Shown: positions 7,859 through 14,771 of the stretch, piece by piece | How the letters are laid out: every line of letters begins with the position of its first letter | Numbering within the stretch: position 1 is the first letter of the stretch | The notes under the pieces: generated by a model | Seen by the model: only the letters and a program-made list of their open reading frames with translations | Told to the model about the DNA's origin: nothing | Database searches by the model: none | Position numbers and translations under genes: made by a program | Assembly (NCBI RefSeq): GCF_018373095.1 | Contig: NZ_JAHAHT010000010.1 | Coordinates: 1-29,327 of the forward strand | Direction: 5' to 3' | DNA: 29,327 nt | Origin: Haemophilus parahaemolyticus | GTDB lineage: Bacteria; Pseudomonadota; Gammaproteobacteria; Enterobacterales; Pasteurellaceae

Positions 7859-8288
7859 ATTTGTCGAAATCCATCATCTTTTTACGCAAATTAGTCTTGC
7901 ATTGGGATTTACAGAACATGATATTGATAAACATTCGACTAATCTCGCTGAATTAATTGCATTATGGCAGCAACAAAAATTTGTTGAAGTTTATGTTGAA
8001 AATAAAGACCGTCTATTCGGACGTGCAAAAGACAGCAGTTTAGCCTATGGTGCATCGCCTTATTATATTGGTTTATATCACGCTAGATTAAGTTATGAAG
8101 AAAATGATCCTCTTGTGGTGCTAACATTTAATTATGAAGATAACCCAGAACAAACCACAGTGTCGGTTCGTTTTATGGTTGATCACGATACCTTATTCGG
8201 GACAAAAGAAGAAAAATTCATTCAACAACGAATGAAAGATATTCGTAAACGTATTGATGATTTTATTCAATTAGGTAATAAAAAATAA
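7836..8288 (+). CDS. Unrecognised 150-residue protein, second gene of cassette
   Basis: This soluble, mildly acidic protein has no signal peptide or membrane segment. It begins with a helical part ('KFVEIHHLFTQISLALGFTE'), has a middle with alternating strand-like segments ('YYIGLYHARLSYEE', 'LVVLTFNYEDNP', 'TTVSVRFMVDHDTLF') and ends in a charged helix ('FIQQRMKDIRKRIDDFIQL'). I do not recognise the family. It starts inside the preceding small gene and ends in the following terminator, whose first bases overlap the stop codon. The base composition is more AT-rich than the adjacent tail genes, consistent with an inserted cargo unit. Confidence 0.72.
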   Translation: MLERKHIKFVEIHHLFTQISLALGFTEHDIDKHSTNLAELIALWQQQKFVEVYVENKDRLFGRAKDSSLAYGASPYYIGLYHARLSYEENDPLVVLTFNYEDNPEQTTVSVRFMVDHDTLFGTKEEKFIQQRMKDIRKRIDDFIQLGNKK

Positions 8289-8308
8289 AAGGGCTTTCGC
8301 CCTTTTTT
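8287..8308 (+). terminator. Intrinsic terminator closing the two-gene cassette
   Basis: Stem AAAAGGGC / GCCCTTTT with a TTTC loop and a T tract overlaps the stop of the second cassette gene. It repeats the terminator at 7616-7637 with only the loop differing (TTTC for GAAA), within a longer shared block running from AAAAATAAAA to TTTTTTGTT. Immediately after it the putative late promoter for V begins. Confidence 0.9.
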
Positions 8309-8369
8309 GTTACCCCGCCTTTCACACTCCCCCACACTCGCAAAATTAAACAAACTCACCAAAAATAAG
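8308..8369 (+). promoter_or_regulatory. Putative late promoter upstream of V
   Basis: The block TGTTACCCCG (8308-8317) leading to TTTCACACT forms TGT-N13-ACA (TGT 8308-8310, ACA 8324-8326). AATAAG (8364-8369) lies 40 bp beyond the ACA and is a plausible -10 region. The same block with the same 40-bp distance occurs before FI (14673-14734). P2 late promoters carry a TGT-N12-ACA dyad centred near -55 bound by Ogr/Delta; here the spacing is one base longer and the centre would fall at about -55 to -59. An Ogr-like gene is present at 23327. Function is inferred. Confidence 0.62.
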
Positions 8370-8397
8370 GGCAATTATTACAAATAGAAATTCGCCC

Positions 8398-8991
8398 ATG
8401 TCAGCCGATAACAACCGCAGAATTGAAAGCATCATCCGCTTTGGCTTAATTGCCGAAGTCGATTATGCACAAGCGAAAGCACGGGTAAAGTGTGGTGAAA
8501 TCTTGACGGATTTTTTACCGTTTATCACTTTGCGATCAGGCACAACAAAAACATGGTCACCGCCAACAACAGGCGAACAATGTGTCATCTTGGCGGCAAG
8601 TGGCGAGCTGACAACAGCATGCATCATCACAGGGCTTTATACTCAAAACAGCCCAAGCCATTCGGCTGATGAACACGTGATCGAATTTGCCTATGGCGCC
8701 AAAATTACCTACAACCAAACAAACAGCGATTTGGTTGTGACAGGAATAAAAACCGCCAATATCAACGCCGCCAATCAAATCAATATTGACTGCCCCACTG
8801 TCAACATTAAAGGCAATGTGAATATTGATGGGAATTTATCTACAACTGGAACAACAACGAGCAAAGGCGCAATTAGCACACAAAGCAACGTTTCAGCAAA
8901 CGGCGACATCAAAGGCGGCGAAATTAGCTTACGAAATCACGTTCACGTTGCACAAGGTGAAAAAGCACGAACAAGCAAGGCAACTGCATAA
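8398..8991 (+). CDS. V: Baseplate spike protein, P2 gpV family
   Basis: This 197-residue protein is the membrane-piercing tail spike. The N-terminal OB-fold domain includes 'RFGLIAEVDYAQAKARVKCG' and 'WSPPTTGEQCVILAASGELT'. The C-terminal half is a repetitive beta-helix ('INIDCPTVNIKGNVNIDGNL'), and the end carries 'LRNHVHVAQG', the His-x-His motif that binds iron at the spike tip. P2 V is about 211 residues. It is the first gene of the baseplate operon, behind the putative late promoter, and its stop overlaps the W start by 1 bp. Confidence 0.95.
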   Translation: MSADNNRRIESIIRFGLIAEVDYAQAKARVKCGEILTDFLPFITLRSGTTKTWSPPTTGEQCVILAASGELTTACIITGLYTQNSPSHSADEHVIEFAYGAKITYNQTNSDLVVTGIKTANINAANQINIDCPTVNIKGNVNIDGNLSTTGTTTSKGAISTQSNVSANGDIKGGEISLRNHVHVAQGEKARTSKATA

Positions 8992-9341
8992 TGAATCGAT
9001 TTACAGGCGAGAAAATCACAAGCGAAACAGAACACATCAAGCAGTCAATCGCAGACATTTTATTGACGCCAATCGGGTCACGTTTACAACGCAGAGATTA
9101 TGGCAGTCGTATTCCGGAACTGATTGACAGACCAATGAACCACGCTTTGTTGCTCCAACTTGCCGCAAGTGCGGTGATGGCATTGCACAAATGGGAGCCA
9201 CGCATAACAATCAGTCAATTCAAACCACAACTAACAGAAAACGGCATCACTTGCTCAATCGTGGGCAGAACAAGAAATCAAAACAATATCATCAATTATG
9301 ATGATGTATGGCTAGGCGGTAAGAATGAGCGAATTAGTTGA
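8991..9341 (+). CDS. W: Baseplate wedge protein, P2 gpW / gp25-like
   Basis: This 116-residue protein is the size of P2 gpW and carries the gp25-like signature 'SIADILLTPIGSRLQRRDYG' followed by 'IPELIDRPMNHALLLQL'. It forms part of the baseplate wedge that anchors the sheath. One uptake-sequence core lies inside the gene (9167-9175). It overlaps V by 1 bp and J by 17 bp, implying coupled translation. Confidence 0.94.
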   Translation: MNRFTGEKITSETEHIKQSIADILLTPIGSRLQRRDYGSRIPELIDRPMNHALLLQLAASAVMALHKWEPRITISQFKPQLTENGITCSIVGRTRNQNNIINYDDVWLGGKNERIS

Positions 9342-10239
9342 TTTATCAAAACTGGCCGCACCAAAAGTTTTAGAAGATTTAGATTTTGAAACCTTACTTG
9401 CGGAAAGAAAACAAGAATTCATCAAATTATTTGACGAATCAGAACGTGCATTCTGGCAGTCTCGCTTAAGCCTTGAAAGCGAACCCATTACAAAACTCTT
9501 ACAAGAAGTTGTCTATTTGCAACTGCTTGAACGCACACGCATCAATCAAGCCGCACAGGCAACCATGCTTGCTTATGCAACAGGGAGCGATTTAGACGTT
9601 ATCGCCGCCAACTACAACGTAAAACGCTTACTTATTCAAGCGGAAGATAACTCAACGACACCACCAAAGCCCGCAATCTACGAAAGCGATGCGGAACTTC
9701 GAATTCGAACACAACTAGCCTTTGAAGGAATGTCAGTCGCAGGGCCCAGAAACGCTTATGTGTTTCACGCCTTATCCGCTCACGCCGATGTGGCTGACGT
9801 GTCAGTTGTATCACCTGAACCCGCCAATGTTACCGTCACTATTTTAAGCCGAACTGGGCAAGGCGTAGCAAGTGAACAAGTGTTGAAAGCCGTCCGAGAA
9901 AAATTGAATGAAGAAACCATTCGACCAATCGGGGATCGTGTAACAGTGCAAAGTGCCACAATCCAAACATACGAAATCCGAGCAAAATTGCATTTATATC
10001 GTGGGCCTGAATATGAAGCAATAAAAGCTGAAGCAATGAAAAAACTCACTGCATACACCGCAGAAAAACGCAGATTAGGTCGAGATATTAGCTTATCGGG
10101 AATTTATGCGGCACTACACCTTGAAGGCGTTCAACGAGTGGAATTACTCGCACCAACAGCCGATATTGTTTTGCCTAGCTCAAAATCAGGCTATTGCACA
10201 AATATTAATATTGAGATTGTAGTAAGTGATGATTACTAA
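9325..10239 (+). CDS. J: Baseplate assembly protein, P2 gpJ family
   Basis: This 304-residue protein matches P2 gpJ (about 302 residues), a baseplate wedge component. Typical segments are 'LQEVVYLQLLERTRINQAAQ', 'ATGSDLDVIAANYNVKRL', 'PRNAYVFHALSAHADVADV' and 'RPIGDRVTVQSA'. Its start lies within the end of W and its end overlaps the I start by 11 bp, as expected in the V-W-J-I cluster. Confidence 0.95.
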   Translation: MSELVDLSKLAAPKVLEDLDFETLLAERKQEFIKLFDESERAFWQSRLSLESEPITKLLQEVVYLQLLERTRINQAAQATMLAYATGSDLDVIAANYNVKRLLIQAEDNSTTPPKPAIYESDAELRIRTQLAFEGMSVAGPRNAYVFHALSAHADVADVSVVSPEPANVTVTILSRTGQGVASEQVLKAVREKLNEETIRPIGDRVTVQSATIQTYEIRAKLHLYRGPEYEAIKAEAMKKLTAYTAEKRRLGRDISLSGIYAALHLEGVQRVELLAPTADIVLPSSKSGYCTNINIEIVVSDDY

Positions 10240-10765
10240 CCACCTATTGCCAACAGGCTCAACAAAACTGGAAAAACGAGCCGCAGAAATTTTAAAAAGC
10301 GCGGTTGAAAATCCAGTCATTATTGCTGATTTGATAAACCCTGACAGATGTCCATCGGAGCTTCTTTCCTACTTGGCATGGGCGTTTTCGGTGGATAAAT
10401 GGGACGAGGATTGGAGCGAAGAAGTCAAACGCATCGCAATTAAACAATCTTTTTTTGTGCATAAACACAAAGGCACCATTGCCGCCGTGAAACGAGTGAT
10501 CGAACCAATTGGCTATCTTGTTGAATTAAAAGAATGGTTCAACCAAAAACCACAAGCCAAAGCAGGCACATTTAGCATCACAGTTGAAGTGCCGGAAACA
10601 GGATTGAACGAGCAAACTTATAACGAATTAGTGCGATTAATCAATGATGTAAAACCTGTTTCACGCCATTTGTCACAGCTCTCCATCGCCATTTCACCAA
10701 CTGGCACAATGAACACATTTTTTGGGCAACAAACAGGCGAAATCGTCAGCGTTTACCCTATTTAA
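10229..10765 (+). CDS. I: Tail protein I, P2 gpI family
   Basis: This 178-residue protein resembles P2 gpI (about 176 residues). It contains the characteristic 'ELLSYLAWAFSVDKWDEDWS' and 'FVHKHKGTIAAVKRVIEPIG' segments. It is a baseplate component that connects wedge and tail fibre. I chose the ATG at 10229 over the in-frame GTG one codon earlier. H follows after 8 bp with an AAGGA ribosome site. Confidence 0.94.
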   Translation: MITNHLLPTGSTKLEKRAAEILKSAVENPVIIADLINPDRCPSELLSYLAWAFSVDKWDEDWSEEVKRIAIKQSFFVHKHKGTIAAVKRVIEPIGYLVELKEWFNQKPQAKAGTFSITVEVPETGLNEQTYNELVRLINDVKPVSRHLSQLSIAISPTGTMNTFFGQQTGEIVSVYPI

Positions 10766-10773
10766 GGATTTAT

Positions 10774-12435
10774 ATGACAGCACAATATTTCACAGTATTA
10801 ACAGACTATGGCACACAAGCTTTTGCCAAAGCCATCGCAACCAATCAACCAATTCAATTTTCAAGCTTTGCCGTGGGAGATGGTAACGGTCAAGCCGTTA
10901 CCCCAACTGCAGACCGTACAGCGTTAGTGAAAGAGATACACCGAGCCAATGTCAGTGCCGTGTCACTCGATCCACGCAACAATAAGCAAATCATTATTGA
11001 ATTGACCATTCCGGAAGATGTGGGCGGGTTTTATATCCGAGAAATGGGGGTTTTCGATAGCACAAACAAATTAGTGGCTTATGCCAATTCGCCTGAAAGC
11101 TTTAAACCAACACTAGAAAGCGGAAGCGGCAAAGTGCAAGTGTTGCGGATGATTTTAAAAGTCAGCAATTCTCAAGCCGTCACTTTAAGCATTGATAATT
11201 CCGTGATTTTTGTCACACGTCAGCAACTTAACCCGAAAAAAATCACATCATCAACCACAAATGGATTTGATGAAAGCGGGCATACACACGAAATCGAAAA
11301 AGCCGACACAACAAAAGCGGGGATTGTGCAACTCACCGATGACACAGGACTTGACAGCGACAAGTTAGGATTATCAGCAAGAGCCGGTAAAAAACTTGCA
11401 CAGCTAATCAGCACAGTTCAACTCGCACTTGGCAATTACATTCCAAACAACAAAAAATCAAATTCAGTCACTAGCAACAGTAGTGAGGATGTGGCTACAT
11501 CGTCAGCAGTCAAGACAGCTTATGACAAAGCCATTGAAGCCAATAACAATGCGAATAATCGTGTATCCAAAACAGGCGATGAAATGTCTGGCAGTTTAAG
11601 GGCTAACGGGTTTTCGGCTAAAGAAAATTATGGTGCATTTGAAATTTTTAACTCAAATGAAACGCTACGTATTGAAAAAGAAGGACAGAATTTTAAATTC
11701 TGGCGGCGCATGCCGGGCAAATCGGATGTGACCAATTATATGCCTTTAACATCAGGACGATTAGCCCTAGAAGACGATGTTAACAGGAAAGTATCTAAAT
11801 CTGGTGATGATATCCAGTGGCTAAATGTTAAAAGAGGGCATGCGTGGTTAAATGTTACAAGCACCGCGCACGGGAGTTCGGCGATTGATTTTACCAATTC
11901 CAACGGCCGCCATGCTCAAGTATCCATTGAGGCAGTAGACATTGGTGGCTGGGCAGATGAATTAAGATTACATGCTACCCCACCGGGCGAAAACTACGAT
12001 ACTGATCGACGGCAACACATAGCCACATTTTCGCCAATCGGCGATGTGTGGACTAAGACATATGGTTGGCTGCATGAGTTTTACGCAAAACAATCAGACA
12101 ACAATAACATTTGGACCGAGCTAAATAACACATATAGAAAAAGTCGCTTTGGCTATAGATGGTATCCCCATCACTATGAAGGCGCACAAGTTATTGATAT
12201 TCCGACTGGCGATAATAGCGTGATCCGCATTACCACCATGGGAGTAACGATTGAAGGAAATCAAACAATCAATCTACCTGAACAATATAATGGTTTCACA
12301 AAAGTCGTTGCCACGGATGTTGGAGCTGGGCGGCGTGCCGTTGGAATAAGGGTGGAAGGAAATAATCAACTCGTTATAGATAATGGGTATCGAACTGGGC
12401 TAAATATCATTGTTATAGGACACTTTGGATGGTAA
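10774..12435 (+). CDS. H: Tail fibre protein, P2 gpH-like
   Basis: This 553-residue fibre binds the host receptor. The N-terminal 150 residues form the conserved baseplate-attachment domain of P2-type fibres ('TVLTDYGTQAFAKAIATNQP', 'FSSFAVGDGNG', 'VGGFYIREMGVFD'). A fibre repeat follows ('SGHTHEIEKADTTKAGIVQL', 'VATSSAVKTAYDKAIEANN', 'GDEMSGSLRANGF'). The C-terminal half differs in character: Gly/Asn/Tyr/Trp-rich and probably the variable receptor-binding tip. It ends in a short hydrophobic strand (NIIVIGHFGW). P2 H is longer (about 669 residues), so the shaft or tip is reduced or exchanged. Confidence 0.9.
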   Translation: MTAQYFTVLTDYGTQAFAKAIATNQPIQFSSFAVGDGNGQAVTPTADRTALVKEIHRANVSAVSLDPRNNKQIIIELTIPEDVGGFYIREMGVFDSTNKLVAYANSPESFKPTLESGSGKVQVLRMILKVSNSQAVTLSIDNSVIFVTRQQLNPKKITSSTTNGFDESGHTHEIEKADTTKAGIVQLTDDTGLDSDKLGLSARAGKKLAQLISTVQLALGNYIPNNKKSNSVTSNSSEDVATSSAVKTAYDKAIEANNNANNRVSKTGDEMSGSLRANGFSAKENYGAFEIFNSNETLRIEKEGQNFKFWRRMPGKSDVTNYMPLTSGRLALEDDVNRKVSKSGDDIQWLNVKRGHAWLNVTSTAHGSSAIDFTNSNGRHAQVSIEAVDIGGWADELRLHATPPGENYDTDRRQHIATFSPIGDVWTKTYGWLHEFYAKQSDNNNIWTELNNTYRKSRFGYRWYPHHYEGAQVIDIPTGDNSVIRITTMGVTIEGNQTINLPEQYNGFTKVVATDVGAGRRAVGIRVEGNNQLVIDNGYRTGLNIIVIGHFGW

Positions 12436-12437
12436 GT

Positions 12438-13076
12438 ATGATGTTATTCAACATTAAAACAAAAATCTTTGCCCCAGACTACCTTATTACAGATGGGCAA
12501 AGTCAAGAATGGTTTGAAGTTAATCAGGATGAAATTAATGAAATATCCGCAAGTATCACCAATGGCGGTGATGTATGGGTGGAAAATGGGAAAATACACT
12601 GTTCAGGGAAAGCCCCAAGTGAATTTCACATTTTTGACAAAGATAAAAAACAGTTTGTCATTTCAAAAGAAAAACAAGACGAACTCTTAATCAAACAGCG
12701 TGCAGAAGTTCGCGCACAAATCAACGCTAAACGCGATGAGTGCGTAAATGGCGGCGTGTTTGTGCCTGAAATAAATAAATGGGTTGATACCGATGACAAA
12801 GGGCGCAGCACGTTAGTTGAGATTAAGGCGGATTTTGACTTAAACGGCAAAAATAATACTTACACATTGATTTGTGCAGATAACACCGCACAAGTTATCC
12901 ATTTTGAAGAATTCAAAGCAGTATGGAACGCGGTGAAAACACTTAAAGAAAAAATGTATGAGAACGCATACATGCACAAAGTGTTGCTTGAACAATCAGA
13001 AAATTCGACTGATTACAACTGGTCAACTGGTTGGAGTAAAACCTATCAGGAGCATTTGAATGAACAGCAAGCTTAA
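12438..13076 (+). CDS. Tail fibre assembly-type protein with DUF4376-like domain
   Basis: This 212-residue protein follows the fibre gene, where fibre-assembly chaperones are found. The N-terminal part ('YLITDGQSQEWFEVNQDEI') resembles other Haemophilus fibre-associated proteins. The part from about residue 90 ('IKQRAEVRAQINAKRDECVN', 'GVFVPEINKW') fits a DUF4376-type domain seen in fibre assembly proteins. In-frame ATGs at 12429, 12438 and 12441 are all possible; I chose 12438, just after the H stop. The end overlaps the next gene by 17 bp. Chaperone function is inferred from position and family memory. Confidence 0.75.
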   Translation: MMLFNIKTKIFAPDYLITDGQSQEWFEVNQDEINEISASITNGGDVWVENGKIHCSGKAPSEFHIFDKDKKQFVISKEKQDELLIKQRAEVRAQINAKRDECVNGGVFVPEINKWVDTDDKGRSTLVEIKADFDLNGKNNTYTLICADNTAQVIHFEEFKAVWNAVKTLKEKMYENAYMHKVLLEQSENSTDYNWSTGWSKTYQEHLNEQQA

Positions 13077-13332
13077 ACAATACCTATATCACAACATCAT
13101 CGCCATTGACCAATTATTCAATGCTTTAACGGGTGGCGCCGCAGACGAAACATTATCAAGTCGCACCTATCGTGGGGCCATATTAGCCGAACAACCAAAA
13201 AAGCGTTGGCGTGTACTCTATCGGTTTATCAATGGATTATTTAGAGATAAAAACCATTGTAAAACCGCATACGAAAGCGAAATAAACGGCAAACAGCGCG
13301 ATTATCGGTTCAATCAAGGGGATGCAAAATGA
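13060..13332 (+). CDS. Small conserved phage protein of unknown function
   Basis: This 90-residue basic protein has a pattern I recognise from many Mu-like and P2-like prophages: an N-terminal 'IAIDQLFNALTGGAADETLS' and an aromatic, basic C-terminal half ('KKRWRVLYRFINGLF') ending near 'DHC/NHC..AYESE'. No function is known to me. Such genes usually sit beside tail fibre genes. It overlaps both neighbours (17 bp upstream, 4 bp downstream as ATGA), so it is part of the same late message. Confidence 0.78.
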   Translation: MNSKLKQYLYHNIIAIDQLFNALTGGAADETLSSRTYRGAILAEQPKKRWRVLYRFINGLFRDKNHCKTAYESEINGKQRDYRFNQGDAK

Positions 13333-13682
13333 GTGAAATAATTTTTGATTGGATTCGCGGAGATGATGAATTCGAAACGCTCATTTTTAATAATGATGAC
13401 GACACCCCAATGGACTTTACAGGGAGCCAATTTGATTTGCATATCGTGCCGGAACGAAGTCAATCAGAAACCATTAAGCTATCAACATCAAATGGCTTAA
13501 CGGTGAAAGAAAACGAAATCACGCTGCATGTGTCGCACGATCAAACAGAAAATGCAGATTGGGCGGTCGCGAGTTGGGATTTGCAACAAACTGACAAGAA
13601 CGGATTAGTTAGCACCCTTTGCGGTGGCAAAGTGCGGTTAAAACGGGATGTAACAAGGGGGCGAAATGTGTATAAAGACTAA
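13329..13682 (+). CDS. Tail-associated protein of unknown function
   Basis: This 117-residue acidic protein opens with 'WIRGDDEFETLIFNNDDDTP' and 'MDFTGSQFDLHIVPE', then strand-rich sequence ending 'GKVRLKRDVTRG'. This resembles the small beta-sandwich proteins ('RGDTF...DLTG') that phages encode near fibres or baseplates. The exact family is not recognised. It contains an uptake-sequence core (13630-13638). It overlaps the previous gene by 4 bp and the following small gene by 17 bp. Confidence 0.68.
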   Translation: MSEIIFDWIRGDDEFETLIFNNDDDTPMDFTGSQFDLHIVPERSQSETIKLSTSNGLTVKENEITLHVSHDQTENADWAVASWDLQQTDKNGLVSTLCGGKVRLKRDVTRGRNVYKD

Positions 13683-13836
13683 GGCGAAAGCCAAGCATAA
13701 AGTGACACTCAAACCTAAACAACAGCACAAAATCACCGTCCAAAAAGGCTATGCCAATATATGCGGCGATCTTGACACAAGAAAACTACCAAACATCAAC
13801 GAATTAATTACTCACTATCAACTGGGAGCTTTATAG
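13666..13836 (+). CDS. Small basic protein (56 residues), unknown
   Basis: An ATG at 13666 opens a 56-codon frame rich in Lys and Gln at its start ('MCIKTKAKAKHKVTLKPKQQ') and ending 'INELITHYQLGAL'. It bridges the otherwise empty space between two genes, overlapping the first by 17 bp and the GTG start of the next by 1 bp. That tight packing is the main reason to call it real. The middle part ('VQKGYANICGDLDTRKLPNI') resembles small proteins encoded beside Mu-like tail genes, but I cannot name a function. Confidence 0.62.
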   Translation: MCIKTKAKAKHKVTLKPKQQHKITVQKGYANICGDLDTRKLPNINELITHYQLGAL

Positions 13837-14162
13837 TGACACAACAAACAGTAGCGGAATTACTTAATAGCTTTGCCGAATTTATCGGCACTAAAGATAA
13901 AGAAATTCTTGAATTATTTGAGCAAAAGATTACACAACTTAAAGCGGATTTGCTAGGTGGCGATGTGGCGGCTGATTTAGACACATTACGAGAATTAGCC
14001 GATGCGGTTCGCAATCTCAAATCGGGTGAGACAATGCCTGAAAAATTAATTCAGAAAATCACAGAATTTAAATCTAGCCTTGATGAGCTTGCTAAAGAAG
14101 TGGAAAGTTTAAAAAGTATGGATTTAATGTCAGCGTATGAAAAAGGTAAAAAAGGTCAATAA
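13836..14162 (+). CDS. Helical protein of unknown function, tail-fibre region
   Basis: This 108-residue protein starts at a GTG that overlaps the previous stop. It is almost wholly helical and acidic, with 'FEQKITQLKADLLGGDVAAD' followed by 'LDTLRELADAVRNLKSGE', a heptad-like pattern found in fibre-associated coiled coils ('D-LDTLKELAD' is common in phage fibre and adhesin stalks). It may be a structural or trimerisation element. No catalytic motif is seen. It is followed after 11 bp by the next gene with an AGGAG ribosome site. Confidence 0.7.
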   Translation: MTQQTVAELLNSFAEFIGTKDKEILELFEQKITQLKADLLGGDVAADLDTLRELADAVRNLKSGETMPEKLIQKITEFKSSLDELAKEVESLKSMDLMSAYEKGKKGQ

Positions 14163-14173
14163 GGAGCAAAATT

Positions 14174-14581
14174 ATGACTAATCCAAAATTTCCTAATCGA
14201 AATGAAGCAGGTTTATATCAAATCGGCAAAGATATTGCAAATCTTGAAGCGAAAATCGAACTTCTTGAAAAAATTAAAGGTGGTGGCGGTGGTGGAATTG
14301 ATGTATTAAAAGTTATTGTGCCTGCTGCGAAAGATGAAGATTTTAACAACGGCGCTTTATGCACAGTGGAACTACCTGAAGATTTCCAAAATTCATTAGT
14401 ATTGATGTTTATGAATGGATCTTGGATCTATATATCGGCAGAAACGGAGCTTGGGATTCCTTTATCGTCATACGAAACCGAGATTTCTATTATTAAACTA
14501 ACAGATTTCAAAAATCCAAAAGAAACTATTAACGCTGAAATTAGAAAAGCCCGTAATGGTAGCAGACCGAGCGATGCTTAA
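14174..14581 (+). CDS. Fibre-region protein with coiled coil and Gly hinge, unknown
   Basis: This 135-residue protein has an N-terminal coiled coil ('IGKDIANLEAKIELLEKIK'), a run of six glycines (about residues 37-42) and then a strand-rich domain ('LCTVELPEDFQNSLVLMFMN', 'GSWIYISAETELG'). The coiled coil plus flexible glycine hinge suggests an oligomeric appendage or spike-like part of the tail. I do not recognise a family. It is the last gene of the V operon, followed by 190 bp with a terminator and late promoter. Confidence 0.7.
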   Translation: MTNPKFPNRNEAGLYQIGKDIANLEAKIELLEKIKGGGGGGIDVLKVIVPAAKDEDFNNGALCTVELPEDFQNSLVLMFMNGSWIYISAETELGIPLSSYETEISIIKLTDFKNPKETINAEIRKARNGSRPSDA

Positions 14582-14645
14582 TTAATCTAGAAGTTCCGCA
14601 ACTTCTTCCATATTCGGGGCGTAATAGACATTTTGTAAAGGTAGA

Positions 14646-14673
14646 AAAATGCGGTCAATTTTGGCCGCATTTT
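14646..14673 (+). terminator. Terminator between the V operon and the FI operon
   Basis: Arms AAAATGCGG and CCGCATTTT flank TCAA/TTGG, which pair with one G-T wobble, giving a long stem with a two-base loop and a T-rich 3' side. The arms resemble a degenerate uptake sequence. As with the 8287 terminator, the late-promoter block TGTTACCCCG starts at its very end. Confidence 0.8.
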
Positions 14674-14734
14674 GTTACCCCGTTTTTCACACTTCCAACC
14701 GCTCGCACTGCTCCATTCTGTCGATCACAATAAA
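14673..14734 (+). promoter_or_regulatory. Putative late promoter upstream of FI
   Basis: TGT (14673-14675), 13 bases, ACA (14689-14691), then AATAAA (14729-14734) exactly 40 bp after the ACA start, repeats the layout seen before V. Shared bases include TTACCCCG, TTTCACACT, CTCGCA and a downstream ATTATT...AATAGAAA block. P2 has its PV and PFI late promoters at these same two genes. Recognition by the Ogr-like protein encoded at 23327 is inferred. Confidence 0.62.
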
Positions 14735-14771
14735 GACATTATTTAACCAATAGAAACCATAGGGCTAAAAT

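Noticed and set aside
14582..14670. Minus-strand frame ending 'YYAPNMEEVAELLD'
   Set aside because: It reads like a protein end, but the frame is only about 30 codons, has no convincing start and runs through a terminator hairpin; at most a relic.
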